This document shows positions 51,917 to 61,015 of a stretch of 64,000 bases of DNA, one piece after another (position 1 is the stretch's first letter; the number at the start of each line of letters is the position of its first letter). Location of the stretch: NCBI GenBank assembly GCA_963773605.1, contig CAVZBT010000006.1, positions 124,001-188,000 of the forward strand, read 5' to 3'. This stretch comes from CAVZBT01 sp963773605. GTDB taxonomy: Bacteria; Acidobacteriota; UBA6911. The notes below the pieces were generated by a model. That model did no database searches and was not told where the DNA came from. It was given only the letters and a program-made list of their open reading frames with translations. Position numbers and translations under genes: made by a program.

Positions 51917-52305
51917 TGGAGTGCGGCGGCTCGACGCCGCTTTGGGGTCGGCGCCTGGGCGCCGACCTTCGCCCCATGCCGAGGGATCCCACCGCACTCC
52001 ATATCCGACGCCGCGCTAAGGCGGAGCGCCCGTGCTCGAGGATGCGCAGTTGCTCGAGCGATTCCGGCCGCTCGCCGCTTTGGAGTGCGGCGGCTCGACG
52101 CCGCTTTGGGGTCGGCGCCTAGGCGCCGACCTTGGGCCGATGCCTGTCGACCCAGCACAACTGCGAAAGCGGCGCCGAGGCGCCGCACTCCATATCCGAC
52201 GCCGCGCTAAGGCCGCACGCCCGTGCTCGAGGATGCGGCAGTTGCTCGAGCGATTCCCCTGGGCGCCGACCTTCGCCCCATGTCGAGGGATCCCACCGCA
52301 CTCCA
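51917..52305. repeat. Repeat family 1, locus 8: nested cluster
   Basis: Two complete elements (51917-52001 and 52081-52192) and a truncated right half (about 52257-52305) are separated by two copies of a 65-bp unit beginning TATCCGACGCCGCGCTAAGG (52002 and 52193). The truncated half repeats 51954-52001 nearly exactly. The end lies 2 bp from the aminotransferase stop. This 390-bp region between two minus-strand genes contains no gene. Confidence 0.85.
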
Positions 52306-52307
52306 TA

Positions 52308-53654
52308 TCAGGCTTCCACTTCCGCGTCGGCAAGCACCAAGGCTCGATCCAACACCGCCACCGCCGCATCTATTTCATCGCCGGTGATGATGAGGGGAGG
52401 CGCGATCACCAGATGGTTGATCCAGGCCTGCACAAAAACGCCGTTCCGCATCATCTCGGCAGTAACCTTGTCCACGACCAGGGATTTGCCCCCAACCTTG
52501 TCAGCCATGGTGTTGAAAGGTTCTTTTGTGTCCCGGTTCCGCGCCAATTCGACGGCCCAGAACATACCCAGGCCGCGCACATCCCCGACCGATGGGTGCT
52601 TTTCCTTGAGGGCCGACAGCTTCTGCCCCAAATAGCCGCCCATCTCCCCAGCGCGGCGGATCAGGTCAAGTCGCTTCATTTCCTCTATCGCGGCGACTGC
52701 AGGAGCCAGCGTCAACGGGTGTGCTTCATAGGTATGGCCGTGCGAGAAAAAGTGGTCGTCGAAGTAGGCGGCGATGCGGCCCGTGGTCGCGCACAGGCCC
52801 AGAGGGGCATACGCTGTCGTTATCCCCTTGGCAGTGGTCAGAATGTCGGGCCGGACCCCCCAATGGTCCACGGCAAACCAGCGCCCCGTCCTGCCCCAGC
52901 CGCTCATGACCTCGTCCGCGATCAGAAGAACGCCGTGATCGTCGCAGATCCGCCGCAGCCGAGGCATGTATTCCGCTGGAGGGACCAGCACGCCATTCGT
53001 GCCGACGACGGGTTCGACAAGAACGGCGGCGACGTCGCTTTCGTTTTCGATCATGTGCTGGACGTACTCGACGCACGCGATGCCACACCCGGGATAGCGA
53101 TGCATCAAAGGGCAGGCATGGCAGTTCACCTCCGGGGCAAAAATGACACCCGGGATCTTGCCCGCCGGTTCCATTGCCCACCGGCGCGGGTCCCCGGTCG
53201 CCGCAATCGAGCCCATGGTGGAGCCGTGGTAGGACCGGTAGCGCGCGATGATCTTGGTTTTTCCCGTAAACATCCGGGCGATCTTTATCGCGGCCTCGTT
53301 GGCCTCCGTCCCGGAGGTCGTGAAGAAGAACTTGTCCAGGCCATTCGGCAGGACCTCCAGCAGCAACCGGCTCAGCGTGGCCCGCACCTCGGTGGCGAAA
53401 CCGGGCGCGATGTATGGAAGTCGACGCGCCTGCTCTTCAATCGCACGAATGACGGCCGGGTTTTTGTGGCCGAGGGTGACGCACATCAGTTGGGCCGACA
53501 GGTCCAGGTATTTCTTGCCCGACCCGTCGACGAAATAGCATCCTTCCGCGTCCACTACCGTCAGAGGGTTCCAACCCTTCTGGAAACGCCACGTCCCGTA
53601 GGTGTACTTCGCGGTAAGCTCAGAGATCTGCTGCGGTGAAAGTTTGTCGTTCAT
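52308..53654 (-). CDS. Class III PLP-dependent aminotransferase
   Basis: This 448-residue fold-type I aminotransferase starts at the ATG at 53654 (MNDKLSPQQISELTAKYTYG). The upstream open frame is repeat DNA and is excluded. Landmarks are DGSGKKYLDLSAQLMCVTLG, FFFTTSGTEANEAAIKIARM (phosphate site), YRSYHGSTMGSIAATGDPRR, VLLIADEVMSGWGRTGRWF (Asp to the PLP ring nitrogen) and PLP lysine in ILTTAKGITTAYAPLG. It resembles omega-amino-acid:pyruvate transaminases (taurine, beta-alanine, GABA type). The exact donor cannot be told. It is flanked on both sides by family 1 repeats. No catabolic partner is adjacent. Confidence 0.9.
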   Translation of the reverse strand: MNDKLSPQQISELTAKYTYGTWRFQKGWNPLTVVDAEGCYFVDGSGKKYLDLSAQLMCVTLGHKNPAVIRAIEEQARRLPYIAPGFATEVRATLSRLLLEVLPNGLDKFFFTTSGTEANEAAIKIARMFTGKTKIIARYRSYHGSTMGSIAATGDPRRWAMEPAGKIPGVIFAPEVNCHACPLMHRYPGCGIACVEYVQHMIENESDVAAVLVEPVVGTNGVLVPPAEYMPRLRRICDDHGVLLIADEVMSGWGRTGRWFAVDHWGVRPDILTTAKGITTAYAPLGLCATTGRIAAYFDDHFFSHGHTYEAHPLTLAPAVAAIEEMKRLDLIRRAGEMGGYLGQKLSALKEKHPSVGDVRGLGMFWAVELARNRDTKEPFNTMADKVGGKSLVVDKVTAEMMRNGVFVQAWINHLVIAPPLIITGDEIDAAVAVLDRALVLADAEVEA

Positions 53655-53679
53655 AGTGTCCCCGGGTCGTTCCGATCTA

Positions 53680-53800
53680 TGGAGTGCGGCGGCTTGACGC
53701 CGCTTTGGTCGCGGCGCCTGGGCGCCGGCGCACTCCAGCGCGGTCGAAGGGCTGCGCCAAGGCGCAGCCCGCGAAAGCGGCGTCGAGCCGCCGCACTCCA
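53680..53800. repeat. Repeat family 1, locus 9
   Basis: The first part TGGAGTGCGGCGGCTTGACG ... GGCGCCGGCGCACTCCA (53680-53737) is a complete short element. A second arm with GGGCTGCGCCAAGGCGCAGC and AAAGCGGCGTCGAGCCGCCG, CACTCCA follows. Two different inner palindromes in one locus show the modular build. Confidence 0.85.
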
Positions 53801-53810
53801 AATGGCGGGT

Positions 53811-54134
53811 TCAATCGCTCAGGTACAGCGAGACGGCCTGGTCGAGACGGCTCATGTCGTTGGGGCGGAGGATCCCAGCAACCTCCTGTATCCGTGCCTT
53901 GCTGACCTGTCGGATTCCCGGAAGCACGGCGAAGGATGTTTTCCCGCGGGGCAGCTCGAGGCGCAGGCGCAAGGGCCAGATCTCGGGCGCCTTGGTCGAC
54001 AGAGGCACCACGACTACACTCTGCAAAACCATGTTCTGGTCCGAGTTCGATATCACGATCGCGGGCCGGGTCTTGCCCAGCTCCGGCGGAGAAACCGGCT
54101 CGAGATTCACCCAGCAGATCGTTCCCCTCTTCAT
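53811..54134 (-). CDS. mazF: MazF/PemK-type toxin (endoribonuclease)
   Basis: This 107-residue PemK/MazF-like protein has the family opening MKRGTICWVNLEPV, the KTRPAIVISNSDQN motif, VVVVPLSTKAPEIWPLRLRL and the end QEVAGILRPNDMSRLDQAVS. MazF toxins cleave mRNA at short sequences and are blocked by the antitoxin encoded just upstream. The ATG overlaps the antitoxin stop by 4 bp. Length is normal and no key part is missing. The pair lies between two family 1 repeats, with the toxin stop 10 bp from locus 9. Confidence 0.88.
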   Translation of the reverse strand: MKRGTICWVNLEPVSPPELGKTRPAIVISNSDQNMVLQSVVVVPLSTKAPEIWPLRLRLELPRGKTSFAVLPGIRQVSKARIQEVAGILRPNDMSRLDQAVSLYLSD

Positions 54135-54376
54135 CGGCGATTCCGCTTGGGAGAGGCCGCAAGGTCGGTTTCATCCCACTCCCGCATCCAGACCTGCTCT
54201 TCCGGATTTTCGGCCAGAAATGTCTCGTACTCCGCTGCCGCGTCGGCGAGCTTACGGCGCCTCAGATCTCTCCAAAGAACTTCCCGGACAAACGCCGTGA
54301 CGCTGCTACCTGCCGGCTTTGACTGTTCCAACTCCTGAAGCAGTTCCCCTTCTAGCTTTATGGTAGTTGCCTTCAT
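54131..54376 (-). CDS. Ribbon-helix-helix-type antitoxin of the MazF pair
   Basis: This 81-residue protein opens MKATTIKLEGELLQELEQSK, a ribbon-helix-helix style N-terminus. It continues SVTAFVREVLWRDLRRRKLA and ends in an acidic, probably disordered tail with ETFLAENPEEQVWMREWDET that would wrap the toxin. The overlap ATGA with the toxin start supports an operon. RHH antitoxins normally repress their own promoter, which should lie just upstream of 54376, near family 1 locus 10. The N-terminus is not the AbrB-type fold of classical MazE, so I give no symbol. Confidence 0.82.
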   Translation of the reverse strand: MKATTIKLEGELLQELEQSKPAGSSVTAFVREVLWRDLRRRKLADAAAEYETFLAENPEEQVWMREWDETDLAASPKRNRR

Positions 54377-54440
54377 GCGGGGATTCTACCACGACGGCAT
54401 CTCCGCGGCCGCAAATCAGCCTGCCGCTCAGGCCCGATCT

Positions 54441-54525
54441 CTCCAGACGGCGCCGAGGCGCCGATTGTCCTGATGTAGGGCGAACACTGAAAGCGGCGCC
54501 GAGGCGGCCGAGGCGCCCCACTCTA
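54441..54525. repeat. Repeat family 1, locus 10 (degenerate)
   Basis: CTCCAGACGGCGCCGAGGCG at the left, a 30-bp middle, then AAAGCGGCGCCGAGGCGGCC, GAGGCGCCCCACTCTA. The right arm contains an extra GGCCGAGGC duplication. It lies between the antitoxin gene and the terminator of the TonB receptor. Confidence 0.65.
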
Positions 54526-54554
54526 AAGAAAAGGGCGGCCCCGGAGGGCCGCCC
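54525..54554 (-). terminator. Rho-independent terminator of the TonB receptor gene
   Basis: On the minus strand GGGCGGCC-CTCCGG-GGCCGCCC is followed by TTTTCTTT. It is a strong 8-bp GC stem with a T-rich tail, 26 bp after the receptor stop. This is the clearest terminator of the window. Confidence 0.8.
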
Positions 54555-54580
54555 TGGGTGGACACGAATTGTCGCTCTGT

Positions 54581-57500
54581 TTAGAAGAAGAAGGCAACCT
54601 GCAGACGCAAGCTGCGAGGAGTCTGGAAGGCGCTGGGCATATTGTAAGCCGGAGCCACGCGAAGCTCCTGGGCAGTCATGAGGGCCTTGGTGTTGAACCC
54701 CTTGAAAATGTCCGCGTCGTTGTCGAACGTGAGCTGACCGTCGTCCTCGTGCAGCAGGACGGTGTTCCTGTTGGTCACCTTGCTGGTGTTGAACAGGTTG
54801 AAGACCGTGAGCTCAACGCGCAGCCTCATCGCCTCGTGGTTCGTGAACGGCTTGAATTCGTGCATCACGTTGAAGTCGGTGTTGAAGAAGACCGGCGTGC
54901 GGCCCATATCGCCGCGGCCGTAGGGGTAGACCGGCGTCGTCGAGATCGCATTGATCTCGGTCGTGAGCGGGATGCCCGAGTACAGCGAGAAGTTCGGGGA
55001 GAACGTCGTGCCTCCCAGCTTGTTCTTCAGCGTGTAGGCGCCGAAGAACTTGAAGGTGTGGGGGCGATCGGTCGCGAGCACGCCATCGGCCATCACACCC
55101 TTTTCGGTGTAGCCGAGCCACGGCACGTCGAAGTACCGGTTCACGTTCGGGCTGGTGCGCCCGTTCTCATCCGAACTCGCCAGACCGGAGTAGTTGCCGG
55201 TCTGACGGGACCAGGTGTAGGACGCCGCGAACTGGTAGTTCCGCGCAAAGCGCTGGTCGAGGCGGAACTCGACCGCGTCGTAGTGACGCTTGGCCTTCGG
55301 GGTGGTCGGGATAACCGGCTCCCAGGTCTGGCCGGATCGGCAACCAGGCCTTCGCCCGGGTTGGCGATGTAGTAGATTTCGCCGTCTGGCGCCAAGGGTG
55401 CCGACGTCTTCAATCGTCCGGATGAGGCGGCGGTTGGTGTAGCGCACCGAGGCGACCAGCGTCGGGTTGATGCTGTAGTCGTATCCGAGGTCGATCATCC
55501 GCTGCTTCATCGGCTTCAGTTTCGGATCGACCGTGCTGTCGTTCGGATCGTTGGACGGAATGCGCCAGTTGACGCCTTCGAAGAAGCGGCCGGGCAGCTT
55601 GGACGGATCGGACGGGTAGCCGTAGGTCTTCAGGGTGTTGAAGATCGTCGGATCGTCGAGCGCATAGTAGTAGGTGAGGTAGATGTCGCCGCCGAACGAG
55701 CCGCGCGGCATTTCGTACTTCATGACGTCGTAGAAGTCACCGCACGACCCGTAGATGCGCATCTTGCCGTCACCCTTCGGATCCCACGCGACGCCGATGC
55801 GGGGGCTGATCTTCTTGCCCCAGCCGAATTCGATCGGGGGCGCGGCCGCGATCCCCTGCTTGGAGAAGCTGGGCAGGAATTCGCGCTCGGTGCGCAGCCC
55901 GAGGTTCAGGGTGAGGTGCTTGTTCACGCGCCAGTTGTCCTGGAAGTAAAGGCCCTGGTTGTCGCTGGAGGCGTCGCCGAGCGTGCCGTAGGTGTACCAG
56001 CGGTAGTAGCCGTAGGTGCCCGCGCTGCTTGCCGGAGCACTGGCTGGTGACGCAGGTGTAGCTCTGGTTCCAGTAGAAGCGGTAGTAGCCGTAGGGGTAG
56101 CTCGAGGCGTGTTGACGTTGTTGGACAGCCGGTTGGTCGTCCAGCCGAACTTCAGGTTGTGCTGACCCTTCGCGGTTGGCCAGGTAGGAACCGTCCGCGT
56201 TCAGGTTGACGCGCTGGTAGATGTCGAATTGCGTCTGGGCGGTCCCCTGCTGAACCCAGCCGGTGGAGGTGATCGGCGGCACACTCGACGGCAGATCGGT
56301 GAACATCGTGTTCGCCGTGCTGTAGATGATGGGTCAGGCTGGAGAGGCGCGTAACCGTTCTTGTAGTTGCGTGAAGTGGTAGCCGCCGCGGAAGCTGAAG
56401 AGCAGCTTGTTGGTGGCGATGTAGTCCATCTGGCCGGACAGGATGTTGCCGGCCGTGTAGCTGCCGAGCTCGGCCCAGTCGCGGTTCGGCGAAGTCCGTG
56501 CCCTCGCGCGCCGGCAGGTTCCCTGCTGGTATAGCTCGGGTTCCAGATCCAGCTCATGCTCGTGCGGATCTTGGTGATCGGGGCAAAGTCCAGCTTGTTG
56601 ACGACGTAGTGCTGGACTGTCCTTCTGATTGATACGTGCCCGTCTGAGTTGTTGGACAGGAACGTCACGGTGCGGTTGGTGGTGGTCTTGGTCGGCATGA
56701 AGCCGGTGAAGAAGAACAGCTTGTTCTTCAGGATCGGGCCGCCGATGTTGAACACCGGGTTCCAGGTCGGAATAGTCGTCCATCTTGTTCTGGAAGTAGC
56801 GGTAACTTGCGTGCGGGTCGGCGTCGGTCGGGTCCATTTCCAGCGTGGGCCGCAGGCGCGCCGACATCGCGTCGTTGTTGAAGTAGAAGCCGGCCTGGCC
56901 GTGGAACTCGTTCGTGCCGCTGCGGATGACCGCGTTGACCACGCCGCCCATGGCGCCGCCGTACTGGGCGTCCATGACGCCGTTCTTCACCTGGACCTGC
57001 TGCACCGCCTCGACCGGGATCCGGTTCTGGGTGCTCAGCACGCCGGTCTGGACGTTGGTGACTTCCATGCCGTCGAGGTAGTAGGTGTTCTCCGAACCGG
57101 AGGCGCCGTCCACCTGGTAGCCGCCGGTCTTGCTCTCGTTGCGGGCGCCGGGCGCCAGGTTGATCAGGTCGTAGAAACCGCGGCCCTTCGGGATCAGGTC
57201 GAAGAAGGTCTTGTCGACGTTGACGGCCGAGGCGCTGGACGAGGTGTCGACCATGACGGCGTCGCCGGTCACGGTGACGGTCTCCGCCACCGCGCCGACC
57301 GTACAGCTTGAACTCCAGGCGGGCGGTGCGGCCGAGGACGACGTTGATCCCGGTCTGCTTCATCGAGGTGAAACCGTTCGCGCGTAGCCGTCACGGTGTA
57401 GGTTCCGGCCGGTACCGACCGGGAACGTGTAGTTGCCCGTCGAGTCGCTGGTCGGTCGTGAGGGGGCGCACGCAAATTCGGCCCGGCGACCTCAAGACTT

Positions 57501-57640
57501 GCGCCCGGCAGCGCGGCACCGCTCGAATCGAACACGGTGCCGGCGATACTGCCGGTCACTTCCTGCCCCAGCATCATCGCCGGCAGCAGCAGAACGGCCA
57601 GGAACACAACCCAGCCTCTGGTGGAAACAAAGCGCTTCAT
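54581..57640 (-). pseudogene. Oar-like TonB-dependent receptor, many frameshifts
   Basis: The ATG at 57640 (GGAGGTTATTGA upstream) opens a signal peptide (VVFLAVLLLPAMMLGQ) and a carboxypeptidase-regulatory-like domain (VTGSIAGTVFDSSGAALPGA). The plug follows (GYQVDGASGSENTYYLDGME, MDAQYGGAMGGVVNAVIRSG), then a long barrel in several frames (LFFFTGFMPTKTTTN, IEFGWGKKISPRIGVAWDPK, EAMRLRVELTVFNLFNTS). It ends QVAFFF, with the terminal Phe expected for outer-membrane barrels. Such receptors import large substrates, often oligosaccharides. At least six indels interrupt it (near 57480, 57290, 56750, 56320, 55900 and 55330). Repaired length is about 1015, normal for the type. A good terminator follows. 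Confidence 0.85.
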
Positions 57641-58138
57641 TCAATAACCTCCTTCGGAAGATCAAATGAATCGCCGTCCCGGACGTCGCCGAGGATGTTT
57701 GAAACACCCCGACAATTGGCACTCCGAAACCGGCGTGAAATCAGCAGGTCGCTCGGACTGCTCGACCCCAGTGCTGAAGACCTATTTCTAGGTTCCTGAC
57801 CGCCACACCGGGAGAGTGGGAGTTTAATGTCTCTTCCCGGTCTTCTGCGGCTATAGCAAATAAGGCCCCTTACCCGCAGACATAACGAACCGTGCCCGCG
57901 ATCAGCACAGCAAAGCATGTTGTGAATGCTATTCCGCCAGGGATGCGCTGCGAGAATAAAGCAAATCGGAACCCAAACGCAAGTCCGAATTTGCATATCT
58001 CGAATCTCACGCCCGGCAGCAACTTACACGCGGTGGGCCTTGCCGGCAGCCGCTCCAGCGGTGCGTGTGAAGCCCCAAGGGAGGCGTGATGCGGGTCACA
58101 ACACCCAGACTAGTTATGCTTTAGAGTTAGGAATTATG
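57641..58138. other. About 500-bp region upstream of the TonB receptor
   Basis: No gene is supported here. It should contain the receptor promoter. It is AT-richer than the flanks, and I see no clear -35/-10 pair. It is the only long spacer of the right half whose interior is free of repeats. Confidence 0.4.
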
Positions 58139-58246
58139 TAGTGCGGCGGCTCGACGCCGCTTTCGAGATTGGAGGGTGGCGCCGAGGCGCCGAGCATTGC
58201 GGCCGTAGGGCGTAAGTGGAAAGCGGCGCCGAGGCGCCGCACTCCA
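58139..58246. repeat. Repeat family 1, locus 11
   Basis: Left arm GTGCGGCGGCTCGACGCCGC (outer TGGA lost), GGTGGCGCCGAGGCGCCGAG, a middle GGCCGTAGGGCGTAAGTGG, and right arm AAAGCGGCGCCGAGGCGCCG with CACTCCA. The right end is 2 bp from the TPR gene stop. Confidence 0.85.
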
Positions 58247-58248
58247 AA

Positions 58249-59442
58249 TTATTTCAGGGAGAGCTCGAGCTGCTCGAGGCGGGTGCGAACCTGGGCGGCG
58301 TTGGAAGACTGCGGCGCCGACGCCAGGTAGTTCTGCAGCTGCTGTATCGCCCCGGCGACGTCGTTCCGCTGCTCGAGAACATTGGCCAGGATGATGCTCG
58401 CGTACGGGAGCCTGCCCTGGGGATCGAGCCGCTGCGTCTTGAGCGCGCTGCGCTCCGCAGCTTCCAGCTTAGTGAGGTTGTAATTGGCCACCGCGTTGAA
58501 GAAATACGCTTCGGGGGAATCCACCGGGTCCAGTTCCAGGGCCCGGTCGCTCCAGTCGGCCATCTCCTGCCACTTCTGCTCAATCCCGGCGAGCTGCGCC
58601 AGCGAAACATAAGGGCTCACGAACTTGTCGTCTGCCGCGATGGCCTGCTCGTAGGCGTTGCGGGCTTCCGGGAGGCGCCGCAACTTCTGGTACACCTGCC
58701 CGAGCCCGACCCACGCAGCCGCGTAGCCCTGGTATTCACCCACGGCCGTTTTCAGATTTTTCTCGGCGTCCGCCAGATTGTCCTCCCGGAACGCCTTCTG
58801 AGCGCGTTCCAGCGCCTTCCTGGCGGATTTCGGAGCTCCAAGATCGCTGGCGCTGACCAGCGACCCCTTCACCCGGGCGAGCGGGACGAGCAGAATCGTT
58901 CCGGCGTTGACGTTCCCCATCGTGTGCGAACCGTCGAGGACGAGCCGGCTGGAGCGGTAGCCCGCGAGCTGGGCACGCAGTTCACACCCCATCAGCGTTG
59001 TGGGCACGGGAACCCGGCCGGTGCGGGTGGCACTCAGGTCGTTCAGGTCCTGGCTGGCGTCGGCAAACATGCTGCCGCTGATCCTGTTGGCCCCGCCAAG
59101 AGAAAACGCGAAATTGCCGTTGGCCGAGACGTACGCCTCGAGGGTGCTGCGCCCGCCGCAAACGCGCTCTATCGCGGTGCCCATCGGGACAGGCGAACCA
59201 TCTTCCATCACCACGACTCCTGAGACAAAGAGCATCTGCAGTTTGGGCGGTTCCGGCAGCGTGTTGGTAGTGCTGGATCGAGGTTGGACGGGCGTGGGAT
59301 TCGTCTTGCTCGCGTTCCCGCCCGCAGAGCCTCCGCCGGAGCCACTCGAACCGCCCCCGGTCTGCTGCGCGATCGCCCAGGAAAGGAAAACGAATCCCAA
59401 TAACGGCAGCGTCACAGCGCCAACCACACGGCGTGGGCTCAT
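58249..59442 (-). CDS. Secreted TPR protein with N-terminal beta domain
   Basis: This 397-residue protein has an N-terminal hydrophobic signal (VTLPLLGFVFLSWAIAQQ) and a Gly/Ser-rich linker. A beta-sandwich-like domain follows (about 65-190: MLFVSGVVVMEDGSPVPMGT, LEAYVSANGNFAFSLGG), then TPR-like helices from about 205 to the end (RKALERAQKAFREDNLADAE, AAWVGLGQVYQKLRRLPEAR, NAYEQAIAADDKFVSPYVSL). GAGGTGGCTTT precedes the ATG. Proteins with this layout are common in Acidobacteriota and lack a set role. They may act as periplasmic scaffolds. Family 1 repeats lie at the stop (2 bp) and 65 bp before the start. Confidence 0.82.
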   Translation of the reverse strand: MSPRRVVGAVTLPLLGFVFLSWAIAQQTGGGSSGSGGGSAGGNASKTNPTPVQPRSSTTNTLPEPPKLQMLFVSGVVVMEDGSPVPMGTAIERVCGGRSTLEAYVSANGNFAFSLGGANRISGSMFADASQDLNDLSATRTGRVPVPTTLMGCELRAQLAGYRSSRLVLDGSHTMGNVNAGTILLVPLARVKGSLVSASDLGAPKSARKALERAQKAFREDNLADAEKNLKTAVGEYQGYAAAWVGLGQVYQKLRRLPEARNAYEQAIAADDKFVSPYVSLAQLAGIEQKWQEMADWSDRALELDPVDSPEAYFFNAVANYNLTKLEAAERSALKTQRLDPQGRLPYASIILANVLEQRNDVAGAIQQLQNYLASAPQSSNAAQVRTRLEQLELSLK

Positions 59443-59507
59443 AAAGCCACCTCTTTACTCGGAACGCAATAACTGTACCCCTTGGCCACGAGGCGGAGCA
59501 AGACGTA

Positions 59508-59562
59508 TGGAGTGCGGCGGCTCGACGCCGCTTTCGGGGCGGCGCCGAGGCGCCGCACTCCA
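59508..59562. repeat. Repeat family 1, locus 12: 55-bp archetype
   Basis: TGGAGTGCGGCGGCTCGACG, CCGCTTTCGGGGCGGCGCCG, AGGCGCCGCACTCCA. This is the cleanest single element, with perfect 12-bp terminal inverted repeats and an inner GGCGCCGAGGCGCC palindrome. It lies between two minus-strand genes, 2 bp past the tricorn stop. Confidence 0.92.
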
Positions 59563-59564
59563 TA

Positions 59565-60866
59565 TTACCTCTTCGGATATTGGGGAACCGGGGGGAAGCT
59601 GAACGGCTCGTCCTTGATCTTCTTCAGCAGGATCTCGACCGACTTTTCCAGCTGCAGGTCGTGACCCGCGGCGACCGATCCCGGGTCGTTGTCCTGCAGG
59701 ACATCCGGGTCGGCGCCGTGATTCTCGACCAGCCACTTCCCGTCGCTGCCGTAGAAGGCGTTGTTGGACTGCTGGACCGTCCCGTTGTCGATGGTGCGCT
59801 GCCCGTTGATGATCCCGACCAGGCCGCCCCACGACGGGACGCCCACGACCGTACCGAGCTTGCGCGCCTTGAAATGTTCCACGAAGGCCTCGCCGTCGTC
59901 GAACTGCATGATCCCGCCCGCTGCCGCCCATGGCCGTGATGTGCATGTAGCCGACCTCGCCGTTGGAGGCCTTGAGCACCTGCTCGATGTTGCCGGTGAC
60001 CCAGCGGGCATAGCGCGCCTCCTGGTCCGAGCGCACCGGCTTGACCCGCCAGGTGCGCGCGTTTTCGCCGGCGGGGTCGCTGCTGAGGGTGACGTCGACG
60101 TAGTCGTCCTTCGCGACCTGGAGCAGCCGGAAGTAGTTATCCGGGGCCTGGACTTTCTTCCCGTTGATGGCGATCAGGTAGTCCCCTTCCCGGGCGCCGA
60201 TGTCGGGGCGCGCGAGCGGCATCTCGATGCCGCTGAAGTACGGCGTCGGCCCGTAGATCCTGACCAGGCGGTACAGCCCGGTCTTCGGGTCGGCCGCCAG
60301 ATCGGCCCCGAGCAGCCCGGTGAACACCGGCTGCTGGATGCGGATGTCCGGCCCGTGTCCCCGCCCGAGATGTAAGTGTGAGAGACGCAGAGTTCCCCGA
60401 CCATTTCCGACAGCAGCCAGTTCAGCTGGTCGCGGGAACGGAGATCTTTGACGCACGCCCGGTACTGGTCGCCGATCGCCTTCCAGTCGCGGCCGTGCAT
60501 GCCCTTGTCGTAGAAAAAGTCTCGGTACCAGCGCCAGGTGTCGTTCAGGATCTGGGTCCACTCCTCGACCGGGGAGACGCGGTAGACCATGCCGGTCGTG
60601 TCGGCCGGCTTCCCCAGCTTCCGCGACTGGTAGGCCTTTTCGAAGCTCGTGACGTACACTTTCGAGTTGCCTGCGAAGACGAGGTCGTCGCCCGCGGGGG
60701 TCCCACCCTGGGCGCTGGCGACCCAGAGGTCGTCGTCGAAGGTGAAGACGATCCGGTCGCCGGAAATGTCAGGGTAAGTCATGAAACGGGCCTCGCCGTC
60801 GGCGAGCCCGAGCGCGGGAAACAACAGCAGCGCAGCCGCGAGTATAATGGGTCGAGAAAGCATCAT
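59565..60866 (-). pseudogene. Tricorn-type S41 peptidase with large internal deletions and frameshifts
   Basis: The ATG at 60866 (GGAGGTGCC upstream) opens a signal peptide and the first blade of a tricorn propeller (YPDISGDRIVFTFDDDLWVA, SAQGGTP). The frame then jumps straight to the C-terminal core (DDLVFAGNSKVYVTSFEKAY). It continues WTQILNDTWRWYRDFFYDKG, the Ser-His site VGELCVSHTYISGG, a PDZ domain (IGAREGDYLIAINGKKVQAP) and VGYMHITAMGG. Directly after comes FDDGEAFVEHFKARKLGTVV, where a Ser-Asp-Gly site is expected, then WLVENHGADPDVLQD. So most of the propellers and the part before the nucleophile are missing, and the nucleophile Ser is not seen. Frameshifts lie near 60370 and 59920. 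Tricorn homologues exceed 1000 residues; this one has about 433. Confidence 0.78.
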
Positions 60867-60923
60867 GGCACCTCCGGAGTGCAGTTTCAGGAGGCCACGA
60901 TCATAGACCGAAACCGTCATTTT

Positions 60924-60954
60924 GTGGAGTGCGGCGGCTCGGCGCCGCATTCCA
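60924..60954. repeat. Repeat family 1, locus 13: minimal copy
   Basis: GTGGAGTGCGGCGGCTCGGC then GCCGCATTCCA. Only the terminal inverted repeats remain, with a 6-bp centre, about 31 bp in all. It is the smallest member and shows that the ends alone are recognisable units. Confidence 0.85.
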
Positions 60955-61015
60955 AATGATGCTGAATAAAAAGCTCCGCGCGGCGTATGTATGGACACGA
61001 GGAAGGAGAACAGGA

